Assembly: GCA_902705825.1 (NCBI GenBank)
Contig: CACSIL010000045.1
Span: forward strand, 33,667-79,607
Origin: Halioglobus japonicus
GTDB taxonomy: Bacteria > Pseudomonadota > Gammaproteobacteria > Pseudomonadales > Halieaceae
Length of the DNA stretch: 45,941 bases
Direction: 5' to 3'
This document shows, piece by piece, positions 9,058-18,434 of the stretch (its first letter is position 1; each line of letters starts with the position of its first letter). Both the position numbers and the translations under genes were made by a program. The notes beneath the pieces were generated by a model. It worked only from the letters and a program-made list of their open reading frames with translations. It was not told the origin of the DNA and did no database searches.

Positions 9058-9879
9058 CTACCAGGGCTGCGTATCTCCATCACGATCGAGGAAGCGTCCG
9101 GTATCCTCGAGTGTCAGTCCGTCAATGGTTTCGATCATTGCAGCGACAACCACCGCTGGGTCGAGCTGGCCCTGCTGACGGTTCTTTTCATTCTTGCCTG
9201 TCCAGGTCCAGCCGGGCTCAAACATCACAACAGTGATGCCGGCTTTGCTGGCAGTGGGCACCATCGTGACCATCAGGCCATTGAGTGCCGATTTACTCGC
9301 CCGGTACCACATATTGCCGGAGTGGGGTGGGGGGCGTGACACCCTGCCGGAGCTGGAGCTGATGTTGACGATCTTTTTGAGCTTACTGGCTTCGACATGA
9401 GGGAAAAAGGCTTCGGCAACTTTAATGGGCCCGAATGCATTCACGCGCATGTAACTCTCGGATATATCGTGGTTCAACGTACCGAATGTCTGCGCCGAAG
9501 CAGGGTCTCCGGTTGACATAATCCCGGCATTGTTGATCAGGAGATCGATCGGGGTGCCCTGCAATTTGGCTGCCAGTGCATCGATTTGATCATGACGCAG
9601 CACATCCAGTGTCTCTACACTGACGTTGTCATACTGCTCGCTCAGCGCTTTGAGGCTGTCTGGCACCGTGTCTCGCCGGTGCGTTGCGATCACCGTCCAA
9701 CCCTTTGCCGCATACTGGGTGGCGAATTCCAGCCCAATACCCCGGTTAGACCCGGTGATCAATACGGTGCCCACTGGGGCCTCTGTTACCCGATTGTTTA
9801 CAACCACGACGGTAGCGACTGCCATGAGGGCTATGAGCAGGACTACTGCGATTGTGATCTTAAGATGTCTTGATGTCAC
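9058..9879 (-). CDS. Membrane-anchored short-chain dehydrogenase/reductase
   Basis: 273 residues: an N-terminal hydrophobic anchor (about 8-27) and then a complete SDR Rossmann domain. ITGSNRGIG (41-49) is the TGxxxGxG cofactor motif, NNAG is at 116-119, the catalytic Ser lies in NISSSSG and the catalytic pair YRASK is at 192-196. The overall pattern is nearest to C-factor/sniffer-type SDRs. A TM anchor ahead of such a domain is unusual for bacterial SDRs and would place the enzyme on the inner membrane. It lies between the GMC group and the NylB-like hydrolase on the same strand. Confidence 0.85.
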   Translation of the reverse strand: MTSRHLKITIAVVLLIALMAVATVVVVNNRVTEAPVGTVLITGSNRGIGLEFATQYAAKGWTVIATHRRDTVPDSLKALSEQYDNVSVETLDVLRHDQIDALAAKLQGTPIDLLINNAGIMSTGDPASAQTFGTLNHDISESYMRVNAFGPIKVAEAFFPHVEASKLKKIVNISSSSGRVSRPPPHSGNMWYRASKSALNGLMVTMVPTASKAGITVVMFEPGWTWTGKNEKNRQQGQLDPAVVVAAMIETIDGLTLEDTGRFLDRDGDTQPW

Positions 9880-9950
9880 CGCAAAAGCCCCATGTAGCCG
9901 TGAGTATATCCGTGAGTGGTGGTCGCAATTCTATCGTAACAGCAAGCAGG

Positions 9951-11138
9951 CTATTTGGCTTCGGCGTCGACGGCCGCTTTTACAGCTCTGTAGAATGCCT
10001 CGCGCTGTGCGCCAACAGTCTCGTAATCAGTGGCCCTGGGCCAGTTGCTGTTGGATGCGATCACAAGGTTCCGCGCGGGATCAATAAAAATGCCCTGACC
10101 AAAAATCCCCTGTGCTGCAAAACTGCCGTCATCGTATGTCCACCACTGGTAGCCGTAGCCTTTGCCCGGGAACCCTATGTCCGCCTGCTTGGTCGTTGCT
10201 GCGGCTAGCCAGTTGTCGGGAACCACGGGTTTACCATCTACCTTCGCGCCGCCGAGGATGAACAGCCCGAAGCGTGCAAAATCGCGCGTTGAGGCCTGTA
10301 TACAGCAACCACTGACTTCATGCCCGGTGGAACCTAGCAACCAGCTGGCATCCTGTTCCATGCCGAAGGGCGCCCAGACTTTTTGCGAAAGGTATTCTGA
10401 TAATGTCTTGCCGGTGGCGGAGCTGACCAGTACACCGATCAGGTTGGTTTCGCCTGTCTTGTACACCCAATCTCTACCGGCGGGGGCTTCGCGGGAAAGT
10501 TTGCGCATATAGCTGACGGTAACGTCGACGCCTGGCTCTGCCTCATGCTCATTGAATAGAGCCACATCGCTGTGCCTGTCTTCATAGTCTTCGTTCCATT
10601 TGACGCCCGATGTCATGGTCAGTAACTGTTCGATTGATACGTTATCGTAGACAGACCCTTTCAGATCGGGGATATAGTCGGAGACCTTGTCGTCAATGCT
10701 CTTGATATAGCCGTCTCGTATCGCTGCACCCACCAACGTTGAGGTGAATGATTTTGCCACCGAGAAGCTGGTCCACCTTCCACTGGCGTCAAAATCCAGC
10801 CCGTATTTTTCCAGGCGGACTTTGCCGTCCTGCACGATGATCAATGCCGCTGTGCGTTGTTCATCCATATAGGCATCAAAATCTGTGGCTATAGTGATTG
10901 GCTCACCCGGTGGCAGTGGATAAGGATTGTCTCCGGCCTTAATGATGCGGGCCTCAGATATTATCGGCACAAGGTCTAGCGCACGAAACAGCGCATCGCG
11001 TTGTGGTACTGTCCAGAACAATACATCGCGATCTGTGGGGAGGTTCGCGAGGATATTGCGTGTGTTCTTGTCGGCGCTGAAGTAGGCAATTGCCAAAGCT
11101 GCCACGATCACTACGAGTATTCCACTGATCCACTTCAC
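9951..11138 (-). CDS. Serine hydrolase of the class C beta-lactamase / NylB-like family
   Basis: 395 residues, with an N-terminal TM or uncleaved signal segment (MKWISGILVVIVAALAIAYF). The catalytic motif SFSVAKS (S126-x-x-K129) is followed by LLTMTSGVKWNEDY and a Y226-containing YKTGETN segment, typical of the 6-aminohexanoate-dimer hydrolase (NylB)/EstB branch rather than true beta-lactamases. Near the C-terminus FPGKGYGYQWW and FGQGIFIDP complete the pattern. It probably hydrolyses an amide or ester in the periplasm; the natural substrate is unknown. Confidence 0.85.
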   Translation of the reverse strand: MKWISGILVVIVAALAIAYFSADKNTRNILANLPTDRDVLFWTVPQRDALFRALDLVPIISEARIIKAGDNPYPLPPGEPITIATDFDAYMDEQRTAALIIVQDGKVRLEKYGLDFDASGRWTSFSVAKSFTSTLVGAAIRDGYIKSIDDKVSDYIPDLKGSVYDNVSIEQLLTMTSGVKWNEDYEDRHSDVALFNEHEAEPGVDVTVSYMRKLSREAPAGRDWVYKTGETNLIGVLVSSATGKTLSEYLSQKVWAPFGMEQDASWLLGSTGHEVSGCCIQASTRDFARFGLFILGGAKVDGKPVVPDNWLAAATTKQADIGFPGKGYGYQWWTYDDGSFAAQGIFGQGIFIDPARNLVIASNSNWPRATDYETVGAQREAFYRAVKAAVDAEAK

Positions 11139-11475
11139 CTGATGTACTCCCCAATATTTGTTGTATAGATAGCGTCACCACGGGCGCCAATTGCTAAAGC
11201 GATTCCCTATCGGAGAGCATAACCGTTGGCTGATTACTGAATACCCGGCCGTGAAAACAGTGTAGTTCGCTGTATTGTGCCACCATCGCAGAATGATTAA
11301 TAGAAAGGGCGGCCAGTGTGTGGCACTGACAGTTTTCACTCGGCCTGTGGTGATTCTCCGTCATCGACCTCTGAGGAAACCGTAGGAACTTCCTATTACA
11401 TAGACAGCCAGTCGATGACGAGAGCAAGGGGACGATAGACGCGCCCGGGATTGACGTTCAGATGGAAAAAAAAGA
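11139..11475 (-). other. Intergenic stretch between the NylB-like hydrolase and the 999-residue protein
   Basis: These 337 bases contain only weak open frames without ribosome sites or recognisable motifs. I see no tRNA, strong hairpin or repeat. It probably contains the promoter for the hydrolase gene and the end of the large gene's transcript. Confidence 0.5.
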
Positions 11476-14475
11476 TTAGCTGCCAAGCACCGGCAGTCCA
11501 TCCTTAATCCTCTGCTTTCTATTGTTATCCTGTGCCTCTGCAATATAGGCTAGAGATCGCACAACATTTTGAATAGATGTGCCATCTAGCGCTGTAGATC
11601 GATCGGGTGGCGTTAGCTGACTCCACACACCAATGACTTGTGGGGCTGGAGAACGGAAAACCTGAGTGTTCGCACTACAAAATGAGCTGGCTGAGGAAGA
11701 AGAGCTCTGCGAACTACTCGAGGAGCTGGAAGAGAAGCAAAGAAAGCCACCTGAAGAGCTTTCTACTTGTGATTGCGAGGAGCGTGCAACGGCAGTCGCG
11801 CCCGCATTAGTGGTTACTTTGATTGTGACATCCTTTGCGATCAACAGCGATACAGGGTAGCTTGGCAGTGTATTGTCGAATAAGTTTGGGTCTCCTGGCG
11901 GGGTCGAGCCAGGTGTTGCAGCAGAGGCGGATTCAGGGAATGTTCCGTCAACAGTCGGATCGCCAAACAAGTCTATTGTGGTTAGTTGCTCAATGCTCGC
12001 ACCATCAAGCTTACCGATATTAGTAACAATTCCGCCTGTTCTCATAAGCTCAGATGACATATCAAATATCTCGGGATGCATCCAGGGGCGTTCAATATTG
12101 ATCTTCATACATAACATGCCAATTTGAATTTCAGAATTGGCGTTTGCGGCGTTGCTCATATAGTTGCTGGCTGCGCTATGTTTCTCGCCACCACCGCTGG
12201 CCAAAAAGAGATTGAGTCCCCAGCTGGAGTTGGATGACGATGCACTTTGATTACTCTCTGACTTCATCATACTGGTACTGACTGTAGTCTGAACAGCATC
12301 CCATACATCACAGGGAATCGACTTTGTTGGGTCTGATGGATCAGGCGTCGTCAGCCCAACGGGGAAAGTACTGGAGCTTGATGAGTCCTGTTGTTTTGCC
12401 GAGGAGGCAGAAAATTCTGCCAGTTGCTTTTGGAGTGCGCTGGCAGCCTCTTCAACCCTCGACGCCATCGGAAGGATGATTTGTTGGACTTGCTCATCAT
12501 TTGAGTCCTTCGCCAAAGTTGCTGCGGTTGTGGCCAAATTGACACCTGCGGCCAACATTGATTGTTGCCCTTGGTTGATGGCTTTCATGTCTTTGCCGAC
12601 ATCATCGACCAGCTTGTTAAGCGCGTCAGGATTGGCACCGCCGCCGCCCCCAGGTTCACCTTCAATGTCTGTGAGTTCTGCGGGGGATACTGAAACCGGT
12701 GTATAAGTTGGTATTGATTTCGGTCCCATGGAAAGTTGAAAATAGTCGAGAGATTTTCCAGTACTTGGAAATTCCAAAGCTGTCGCAGATTTTTCTGTGG
12801 GTGTGTTCCCGGATGCAACGGCTAGCCATGTCGATTGGCCTGATGATGTACTGTAGCTGGTAGAAACTGTACTTGCATCAGGTGGTGTAGATCCATGTGT
12901 GGCAAAAAAGACATCTCCCGCTGGACTATTGAACGCAGAGCAGTTGGAGCCGACTCGGCCTTCGGCGTCAGCGATATCATCTGGTGTTGGTGAGGCCACC
13001 TTGGTAGCTGTAGACAAAAGATCTCCCTTTTTTACCGTCCACATGGTAGTGATCAAGGCCTGTTGGGCATCGGTTGTTGTTTCCCAGTTCTGAGCAGCGG
13101 CATCACCAAGGTGGGTGAGCAGTAGCTTTCTTTCCGCGGCGCTCATCTGCTTATTCTTTTTTGCAAATATCGAAAAGGTGGAGATTTCTTCTGGGGCATC
13201 GTCACCTCCCATTGAAAAACCGCCGGTCTCATAGGCAATTACAGCTTTGGCCGCCGTAATAGTGCTATCAACATACGCGTTTTGCATTGCAACTTGAGCT
13301 GCGCGCTGGGCACTTAGAGCATCGTTGTATGCCTTGTTATCCTTGGCAATTTTCCCCTTCAGGTTTTCATTAAGAAATGTACAAGACTGCTGCAGTGAGG
13401 CTATCTGGTCTTGAAACCCCTGTATGCTATTACTCAAGGATGCCCCGATGAATTGCGGGTCAGCCAATAGATCTACAAAACTTGTCGTAGGTATTAGGTA
13501 GTTGCCAAAGTTATAGGGTTGACCCGTAGTGGGATAGTACTCAATACCAAATTGATGAGGGATTGCTGTCTCCAATTCTCGCATCTCTTGCTTTGCTTGC
13601 TCGAGGTAGGGCGCATCAGTGGTATCCAAAATGGCTAAGCAGTCATTCCATTCATTTAGCGGGAAGTACACCAATATATTGTCGTACTTCTCGTTGATGT
13701 CAGCTATATAGCCATTTGCGACGAGCTCATACCATTCAACATAGGTATTCCAGGCGTCCATGTATTTTGTGTCTCCCTTTTTTGTACCAACAAGGCCCAG
13801 TTCATCCATTTTTTCATACTGGATTTTACCCCAGTGTTTTTTTGCACTGATCCAGTCACCATTAAGCTGGTCGAATAGATCCATCAGGGTGATCCAGCGG
13901 CCGTCTGGAATCGCATTGTCAATTTTTCCTCGAGGCTGATAATAGATTTCTTGTTGTAGTGCATCTCTGACCTGCTGCTGCAATTCCGCTAGAGATGGAT
14001 TTGTTTGTGGTGCCAATTGGCCTATAGCCTGCTTATAGCGATCGGCAGTACTTGTGCCATCTGGCTGAGTAATCAGCGCTGGTGGATACCATTGATCAAG
14101 TAGTTGCGAGGTAACAATGTCCGTTACCGGTGGGTAAACAGGGTTGGGATTGCTCGGGTCAGCGGCATCCCAGCTAAAGCGGCTATAATCGAATTTTGTG
14201 CCAGGCCAAACCAAACTGAATACTTGAGTCGGATTTGCATTGCCGTAGAGCCCTTCAAAGGCTTGACGGATGGCCATTGCCCCTGTTGGTGGTTGAAAGG
14301 AATAGCTACTAGCAACTGTCGCGTTGGTATCATCCGATTTGCCAGGCTTGGTTTGATCGCCGGGTGCCTGTTTACTATCGCTGGACTCTGAGACTCGAGC
14401 AAATTGCTCTTTGACTGCCTCCATCTCGTCTTCCAGTCTTTCTTCTGCGTTCTCGCCGTTATCTTTATTCAACAT
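11476..14475 (-). CDS. Unrecognised 999-residue protein with Cys-bounded polyserine tract
   Basis: A single 3-kb frame with no signal peptide or TM helix; ATG at 14475 follows an AAGGAAATTGACAT context. The first ~60 residues are charged and disordered (NAEERLEDEMEAVKEQFAR). Residues ~70-420 are Trp/Tyr-rich and soluble-looking (MAIRQAFEGLYGNANPTQVF, VYPPVTDIVTSQLLDQWYPP). A middle region has helical Ala/Gln-rich stretches and a GEPGGGGGANP linker near 620-630. A later segment contains LCMKINIERPWMHPEIFDMS. Near the C-terminus a polyserine run is bounded by cysteines at about 913 and 933. The Ser codons are mixed, so it is not a simple DNA repeat. I do not recognise the family. It sits in an AT-richer accessory block with small secreted proteins. 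A structural, adhesin-like or toxin-like role is possible but unsupported. Confidence 0.75.
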   Translation of the reverse strand: MLNKDNGENAEERLEDEMEAVKEQFARVSESSDSKQAPGDQTKPGKSDDTNATVASSYSFQPPTGAMAIRQAFEGLYGNANPTQVFSLVWPGTKFDYSRFSWDAADPSNPNPVYPPVTDIVTSQLLDQWYPPALITQPDGTSTADRYKQAIGQLAPQTNPSLAELQQQVRDALQQEIYYQPRGKIDNAIPDGRWITLMDLFDQLNGDWISAKKHWGKIQYEKMDELGLVGTKKGDTKYMDAWNTYVEWYELVANGYIADINEKYDNILVYFPLNEWNDCLAILDTTDAPYLEQAKQEMRELETAIPHQFGIEYYPTTGQPYNFGNYLIPTTSFVDLLADPQFIGASLSNSIQGFQDQIASLQQSCTFLNENLKGKIAKDNKAYNDALSAQRAAQVAMQNAYVDSTITAAKAVIAYETGGFSMGGDDAPEEISTFSIFAKKNKQMSAAERKLLLTHLGDAAAQNWETTTDAQQALITTMWTVKKGDLLSTATKVASPTPDDIADAEGRVGSNCSAFNSPAGDVFFATHGSTPPDASTVSTSYSTSSGQSTWLAVASGNTPTEKSATALEFPSTGKSLDYFQLSMGPKSIPTYTPVSVSPAELTDIEGEPGGGGGANPDALNKLVDDVGKDMKAINQGQQSMLAAGVNLATTAATLAKDSNDEQVQQIILPMASRVEEAASALQKQLAEFSASSAKQQDSSSSSTFPVGLTTPDPSDPTKSIPCDVWDAVQTTVSTSMMKSESNQSASSSNSSWGLNLFLASGGGEKHSAASNYMSNAANANSEIQIGMLCMKINIERPWMHPEIFDMSSELMRTGGIVTNIGKLDGASIEQLTTIDLFGDPTVDGTFPESASAATPGSTPPGDPNLFDNTLPSYPVSLLIAKDVTIKVTTNAGATAVARSSQSQVESSSGGFLCFSSSSSSSSQSSSSSASSFCSANTQVFRSPAPQVIGVWSQLTPPDRSTALDGTSIQNVVRSLAYIAEAQDNNRKQRIKDGLPVLGS

Positions 14476-14617
14476 GTCAATTTCCTTATCGATTTTGGCA
14501 ACGACTTGATTATGTACTCACAAAACCATCGTCGCTGCTGATCTTGAGAGTTGCTAACTAGAAATCCGGTATCGAAAATATTCTCTGCGTGTCGTTTGAT
14601 CATTGAACTAGCGCAAT

Positions 14618-15316
14618 TCACTTCGATAATGCGTTGTCCAAAGCATCTTCTGAATGTTCACTTACTTTGCAGAAGAAGTCAGATAAGTCGTCATTGTTCA
14701 ATAGGCAGTTCCATTTTCTACCCTGAAAGTTATCGCCTGAGGTTCCAGTGTATTCGATTCCAGATTGGTCTATCTGAAATACTGGCCAGGACCTGCTGCC
14801 GAGGTATTCGAGCGTTTTTCTCGGGTTGCATAGGATGAGCTCGGGTTCACCACGAACCTGATCTCTGTTGATGATGTAGCCGTTGTATTGCAAAGGAGCG
14901 ATTTTGTTACAAAAAGTAGTTGCAGCTTGATAATCACCATTTTCAAAGGATATATCGGTATATTTGGTAAAATCAGCGTGAGTCTCGCAGGTAAGCGTAG
15001 ATACCATACTTTTCAATTTGTACTTGTGAAGATGCAATGATTTATCGGTTTGACCTATAAGATACCGGCTGCCGGCATGTACGGAGAATTCCCAACTATT
15101 CGTAAACCACGCTGGTCCATCAGGTTTTTTAGGATGAGCGAACGGGGGGGCAGGATTTAGCTCGGTATCTCTCCACGTGAAAATGCCGACCGGGGAGCCG
15201 TGATAATAGATCGTGCCCTCGGCAACTCTCCCAGTTTGGTCGCATTCGGCGATCGCGGGCGTATGCAGATTAAGCACCGTGAGTAGTGCTAATAATGCTG
15301 AAGTCCGTAAAGCCAT
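14618..15316 (-). CDS. Secreted hypothetical protein, Cys-containing
   Basis: 232 residues with a clean signal peptide (MALRTSALLALLTVLNLHTP, cleavage after AIA). The mature part holds several cysteines (ECDQTGRV, LTCETHAD, TTFCNKIAP, LILCNPRKT, WNCLLNN, FFCKV), consistent with disulfide bonds in the periplasm or outside the cell. ATG at 15316 has GGAG 6 bases upstream and is preferred over GTG 15319. No family recognised. It lies 142 bases before the large Ser-rich gene on the same strand and could be co-transcribed with it. Confidence 0.65.
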   Translation of the reverse strand: MALRTSALLALLTVLNLHTPAIAECDQTGRVAEGTIYYHGSPVGIFTWRDTELNPAPPFAHPKKPDGPAWFTNSWEFSVHAGSRYLIGQTDKSLHLHKYKLKSMVSTLTCETHADFTKYTDISFENGDYQAATTFCNKIAPLQYNGYIINRDQVRGEPELILCNPRKTLEYLGSRSWPVFQIDQSGIEYTGTSGDNFQGRKWNCLLNNDDLSDFFCKVSEHSEDALDNALSK

Positions 15317-15615
15317 CACCCTCTCCTCAAAGACTCAATTGCAAATCCGTTGCAACTAATTCAAGAATGTGTGGAATTGCTCTGAACCATCTTGCTAATT
15401 GATAAAGGAGAAGAAACTACAGATTCCAGTACACTTCCGTAACAACAAGGACTGTAGTGTCTTTGGAGTATAGATGCCTTGCTCAATAGCGCCAGTTTTT
15501 TTGGTGGTTCGAGATATTGCACACTTCCAGAAGATAAGATGTGTTGAGTTTCTCACTAGGTGATTCTGGATATTGAGCACAAACGCCTCTGTAGCTAGTT
15601 GCTGCCTTGCTCATG

Positions 15616-16074
15616 CTATCGAGAAAATATACTCAAGTTGCCGTAGCTCTCTGAGAGTACACCCGCTGCGCAAATCGTTCCCACGTTGAATGTGAAGCTA
15701 ATATCGGGTGATTGTTTGTAAGTGGCGTTTTCAAAAATAGCGTCACCTGTGTCAGCACCAAAAACCTGCTCACTCGTCGAAAGTAACAATTCCAGGGTGT
15801 TGGCATTGAATATAACAAACTTCATGTTTTGGGCAGCTGCGTTATACGTGAGCTGGTCCATGCGATTTACCCACATTTCAGAGGAGACCATGAATGTGGT
15901 GAGGAAGCCTGTATTGCTAGCAGAATTGTCGATAAAAGGTTTAATACCATTGCTGCCTCCGCTGGCAATTAGTGCAGCTCCAGCAGTCTGTATGAAACCA
16001 TACCCCAGAAGAAAAACAGCAAACACCAAACTACGCCGATTCCTTCTATGTATCCCCCCTCCTAATTGTTTCAT
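15616..16074 (-). CDS. Small exported protein, possibly a truncated PEP-CTERM-type/DUF4082-like protein
   Basis: 152 residues with a basic N-terminus, a hydrophobic export segment (RSLVFAVFLLGYGFIQTAGA) and a beta-rich mature domain (SSEMWVNRMDQLTYN, MKFVIFNANTLELLLSTSEQ, SFTFNVGTICAAGVLSESYG). The pattern resembles the sandwich domains of secreted proteins that normally continue well beyond this point and end in a sorting signal; here the frame stops soon after. An AAGGA site lies 7 bases before ATG. It may be a truncated copy or a complete small protein; the 296 bases after it contain no clear continuation. Confidence 0.5.
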   Translation of the reverse strand: MKQLGGGIHRRNRRSLVFAVFLLGYGFIQTAGAALIASGGSNGIKPFIDNSASNTGFLTTFMVSSEMWVNRMDQLTYNAAAQNMKFVIFNANTLELLLSTSEQVFGADTGDAIFENATYKQSPDISFTFNVGTICAAGVLSESYGNLSIFSR

Positions 16075-16323
16075 TGCTCATTCCTTTGTTGGTTTTTGGG
16101 GTATATTTTTCCGTAGTATTGATGCGATTTTGGCGTCAGTGTATAGGAATCAATAATTCAGCGGCGGCTATGGGGTGTTGGAAGGTGTTGGGCAGGGGCG
16201 GAGCAAACACGCTGGCATAGCGGTGAACGCATTGATCCCTGTTTTGAGTGAGGCAGGGCGGTAGCCTGATTGTCATCGACTGGATTTTTCTCGGTCCAGA
16301 TAGTTTGTTTGGCAGAACAGCGT

Positions 16324-16635
16324 TCAGACGTAGGATGTTTGCCAAGGCGTGAAACCCAGGTTAGCCAGTTGCCTTGCAGACACTGGTCGCTTTATGGCCT
16401 CCAGCGTTTGTTGTACTTTATCCCTATCATTCAATCGCCTGCTGTAGATCCAGCCCGTATCATCGCCGCCGTGGATAATGATTCGGCTATAGTCTTCATC
16501 ACCTGGTAGCTCTGCACGGTATTCATCGACGTAAACCCAAACATTGTTACTGACAAAATAGCGGCCCCAGTGTTGGTCGGCCTCCCAAAATTCATCGAGG
16601 TGAATAAAATCTCTGGGGGTTTTGTGGGAAAGCAT
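16324..16635 (-). CDS. Hypothetical protein
   Basis: 103 residues, soluble, acidic and aromatic-rich (RDFIHLDEFWEADQHWGRYF, NNVWVYVDEYRAELPGDEDY, QLANLGFTPWQ). No signal, TM segment or family recognised. The amino acid composition looks like a real protein and the gene lies in line with its neighbours on the minus strand, but support is compositional only. Confidence 0.5.
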   Translation of the reverse strand: MLSHKTPRDFIHLDEFWEADQHWGRYFVSNNVWVYVDEYRAELPGDEDYSRIIIHGGDDTGWIYSRRLNDRDKVQQTLEAIKRPVSARQLANLGFTPWQTSYV

Positions 16636-16671
16636 TGGAATCCAGTCTTTAGGGTAAATTGGTTAGAGCAT

Positions 16672-16914
16672 TCAACGGGCAGTGTGCATCACTATTGACA
16701 CAATGAGGTAGATGCTGAAATACCAGACACCCGTCATGACAATGCCAGCGATGATGAACTGTTTCGCCTTCCCATGTGTAAAATCACGCTTGCGGTTTTT
16801 AGAGCTTTGTACGCCATAAAAGCAGGCCAGAATACTGGCGAATACCTGCGGCAGGCTTACATTGCTCTGGTCGTTCTGTGTCTTTGCATTTTTTGACTCT
16901 TCGGTCTGTTCCAT
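16672..16914 (-). CDS. DUF2970 family small membrane protein
   Basis: 80 residues: a charged N-terminal tail, the signature FASILACFYGVQSSKNRKRD, then FTHGKAKQFIIAGIVMTGVW and a C-terminal TM helix. This is the usual layout of DUF2970, a family of unknown function in the inner membrane of Beta- and Gammaproteobacteria. It is oriented away from the MocR regulator, whose start lies 107 bases to the right. Confidence 0.8.
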   Translation of the reverse strand: MEQTEESKNAKTQNDQSNVSLPQVFASILACFYGVQSSKNRKRDFTHGKAKQFIIAGIVMTGVWYFSIYLIVSIVMHTAR

Positions 16915-17021
16915 ATTTGCGTCTCAGAGCTGTTTTACGATGCTTGTAGCTTATAGGCGCTGCGAAAATCAGTACAGAATCAGTAATTGATAAAAAAACC
17001 ATATCAGATTAGGCTCACAGC

Positions 17022-18434
17022 ATGAAACGCTACGAGCAGTTGGCCGATGTGGTGGCACAGATGATACGGAGCGATGTGCTGGCCCCGGGAGATAAAGTCC
17101 CATCTATACGGCAAGCCAGTGCGCAGCACGGTGTGAGTCCCTCGACAGTCTTCCAGGCTTATTATCTGTTGGAGAGTCGAGGGCTTATCCGCGCGCGAGA
17201 GCGGTCCGGATACTACGTCAGCGAGAATGTGAGAAAACTTCTCCCCGAACCCGCGCCGTCTCTGCCGATATCTTCCTCGACGGAAGTCTCGGTCAACGAC
17301 ACGATCTTTTCTGTGCTGGATGCGATGCAGCACCCAGAGCTGGTTCCGCTTGGTGCGGCATTCCCGTCATCTGAGTTGTTCCCTCTGGACAAACTGTCCC
17401 AGTCACTGCGCCGTGCCAATCGCGTTGGAAATTCAGCTGGTGCAGACACCAATCTATCGCCGGGTAATGAGCTACTGCGTCGGGCGATCTCGCGGCGGTA
17501 TATGACAGCGGGTGTTCCTGTTTCACCTGAGGACATCATTATTACCAACGGTGCATTGGAGGCGTTGACCTTAAGTTTGCAAACAGTCGCGCAACCAGGT
17601 GATGTTGTGGCAATCGAGTCGCCGGGTTTCTACGCTGCGCTGCAGGCAATTCAAATGCTTAAGTTGAAAGCCGTTGAAATTCCGATGGATTCTGGCGCAG
17701 GAATGAACCTTGCGGCGCTCGAAGAGGCGCTCGAAAGACAAACAATCAGTGCCTGCTGGTGTATGACGAATTTTCAAAACCCTCTGGGGTCGACCATGAC
17801 GACCTCAAAGAAAAAGGCATTGGTCGAGCTGCTGGCGAAATACGAGGTGCCTCTAATCGAAGATGACGTATACGCAGAGCTGTATTTTGGCAATAACTAT
17901 CCACAGCCCGCCAAGGCATTCGATGACAAGGGATTGGTGATACTTTGCAGCTCTTTCTCCAAATCTCTTGCACCGGGATACCGAATTGGCTGGGCGGTGC
18001 CCGGGCGATATTTTGAAAAAATTCGCAGGGCAAAACTAATGACGACCTTGTCGGCGTGTGTGCCTGCCCAGCTTGCACTTGCAGACTATTTACACAAGGG
18101 CCTGTACGATCGTTATTTGCGCAAGCTGCGCCAACTGCTGGAGGATCAACAGTTATTGATGTCGACTGCCGTGGCGACACACTTCCCTCCCGGCACCAGG
18201 ATATCGCGACCCAAGGGAGGGTTCTTTCTCTGGGTTGAGCTGCCGGCAGAGGTCGATACTATGGCGCTTTACCGCTTGGCGTTGGAGCAGGGTGTCAGCA
18301 TTGCCCCGGGACCAATTTTCTCAGCATCGGGAGATTACAGTCATTGTTTGCGACTGAACTATGGCCTCCCGCGAGCAGCGCTTGGGCCAGCTGTTGAAAC
18401 CGTCGGGCGTTTAGCTTGTGCGCTGATGAAATAG
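17022..18434 (+). CDS. MocR-type transcriptional regulator (GntR HTH fused to PLP aminotransferase fold)
   Basis: 470 residues. The first ~75 form a GntR winged helix (DKVPSIRQASAQHGVSPSTV, then LLESRGLIRARERSGYYV); the rest is a fold-type I aminotransferase domain. SSFSKSLAPGYRIGW contains the PLP-binding Lys (about K314), and FQNPLGSTM and EDDVYAELYF are standard cofactor-site motifs. MocR regulators sense amino-compounds or PLP and often control a divergent gene; here the divergent neighbour is the DUF2970 gene, with a 107-base intergenic region. The sequence does not reveal the effector. Confidence 0.92.
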   Translation: MKRYEQLADVVAQMIRSDVLAPGDKVPSIRQASAQHGVSPSTVFQAYYLLESRGLIRARERSGYYVSENVRKLLPEPAPSLPISSSTEVSVNDTIFSVLDAMQHPELVPLGAAFPSSELFPLDKLSQSLRRANRVGNSAGADTNLSPGNELLRRAISRRYMTAGVPVSPEDIIITNGALEALTLSLQTVAQPGDVVAIESPGFYAALQAIQMLKLKAVEIPMDSGAGMNLAALEEALERQTISACWCMTNFQNPLGSTMTTSKKKALVELLAKYEVPLIEDDVYAELYFGNNYPQPAKAFDDKGLVILCSSFSKSLAPGYRIGWAVPGRYFEKIRRAKLMTTLSACVPAQLALADYLHKGLYDRYLRKLRQLLEDQQLLMSTAVATHFPPGTRISRPKGGFFLWVELPAEVDTMALYRLALEQGVSIAPGPIFSASGDYSHCLRLNYGLPRAALGPAVETVGRLACALMK

